13,679 bases of DNA from Coriobacteriales bacterium (lineage in GTDB: Bacteria > Actinomycetota > Coriobacteriia > Coriobacteriales > UBA8131). The position numbers and the translations under genes are program-made. The stretch is taken from assembly GCA_031272005.1 (NCBI GenBank), contig JAISUQ010000138.1:1-13679 (forward strand). Reading direction: 5' to 3'. Below the pieces are notes generated by a model. The model worked only from the letters and a program-made list of their open reading frames with translations. It ran no database searches and was not told the origin of the DNA. Of the stretch, positions 13,274 to 13,679 are shown piece by piece. The stretch's first letter is position 1. Each line of letters starts with the position of its first letter.

Positions 13274-13342
13274 ACTGTCCTGAAGTGGTTGTTAGCCGGA
13301 TATGCGGGCGCAAGCAAGCGTGAGAGAGCGGGAGGGTTTTTC

Positions 13343-13679
13343 ATGAACGATAGCCTGGACGTCAATGCAATATTGGATGCAACGCCCATCGCCGGCGTGG
13401 ACTATGCGGACGGCCTGCAGCGCTTCTCCGGAAACGGAGCTATCTATCTGCGCATCCTGAAGTCATATGTCCAGAACACGCCCAACACCCTGGCCGCTCT
13501 GGCCCAGGTGACGCCACAGACGCTGGCTGATTACGCCGTCACCGTGCATGGCCTCAAGGGCAGCTGCTACGGTATCTCGGCTACGCCTTTAGGCGATGAG
13601 GCCAAGGCGCTGGAGTTTGCCTCCAAGGCCGGTGAGTGGGAGACGGTGCAGCGCGACAACCCGGTGCTGATTGCCCATG
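13343..13679 (+). CDS. Histidine phosphotransfer (HPt) protein, 3' end beyond window
   Basis: The frame is open from the ATG at 13343 to the window end, giving 112 visible residues. GGAGG lies seven bases before the start, a strong ribosome binding site. The sequence is helical and contains VHGLKGSCYGI (68-78), the HPt signature. His69 is the likely phosphorylated residue, followed by a helix ending in KALEFASKAGEWE as in four-helix HPt bundles. HPt proteins relay phosphate between a hybrid sensor kinase and a response regulator, and the receiver-HD-GYP protein just upstream is the natural partner. The first 30 residues (about to FSGNG) match the usual N-terminal helix that binds receivers. 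Whether other domains, such as a receiver or kinase, follow cannot be seen. Confidence 0.85.
   Translation, partial: MNDSLDVNAILDATPIAGVDYADGLQRFSGNGAIYLRILKSYVQNTPNTLAALAQVTPQTLADYAVTVHGLKGSCYGISATPLGDEAKALEFASKAGEWETVQRDNPVLIAH

Overview
The window is GC-rich and reads as a chromosomal segment of an anaerobic, high-GC bacterium. The style of the Tat leaders (for example LTRRSFVKAAA), the Moco reductase operon with its own TorD chaperone, and the actinobacterial-looking tRNA-Glu all suggest a member of the Coriobacteriia, perhaps the Eggerthellaceae. That placement is inference; no marker gene in the window settles it.

Left half, minus strand (about 1-7827): a seven-gene cluster transcribed right to left. 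It holds a small regulator-like protein of unrecognised family (7147-7827), a Tat-exported molybdopterin oxidoreductase of about 1070 residues (3856-7068), a four-cluster DmsB-type ferredoxin (3194-3856), a DmsC-type membrane anchor (2112-3098), a TorD-family chaperone (1344-2030), a NapG-like Tat ferredoxin (389-1315) and a NapH-like membrane ferredoxin that runs off the window (1-392). The catalytic, electron-transfer and anchor subunits would form a quinone-linked reductase on the outer face of the membrane. TorD would guard the folding catalytic subunit until Tat export. NapG/NapH would supply a second quinol-oxidising or electron-transfer branch. The likely molybdenum ligand is Cys, not the Ser of true DMSO reductase, so the substrate is unknown.

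Middle, plus strand (8029-10209): a divergently transcribed, atypical shikimate/quinate dehydrogenase-like gene, then a secreted NlpC/P60 peptidoglycan hydrolase with a Tat-like leader and a long coiled coil. The 201-base divergent spacer carries tandem 12-base repeats abutting a small palindrome, which looks like an operator.

Region 10210-10782: no protein gene, but rich in structure. It has two copies of a palindromic 16-mer, a tRNA-Glu(TTC), and an almost perfect direct repeat of about 80 bases. The repeat contains the 3' end of the tRNA plus a near-consensus promoter (TTGACA-18-TATACA). The two copies lie 200 bases apart and are separated by about 120 bases holding a strong hairpin. The second copy drives the next gene.

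Right end, plus strand (10783-13679): an M29-family metallo-aminopeptidase, a response regulator with an HD-GYP cyclic-di-GMP phosphodiesterase domain, and the start of a histidine phosphotransfer (HPt) protein cut by the window edge. The last two probably belong to one phosphorelay whose kinase is outside the window.
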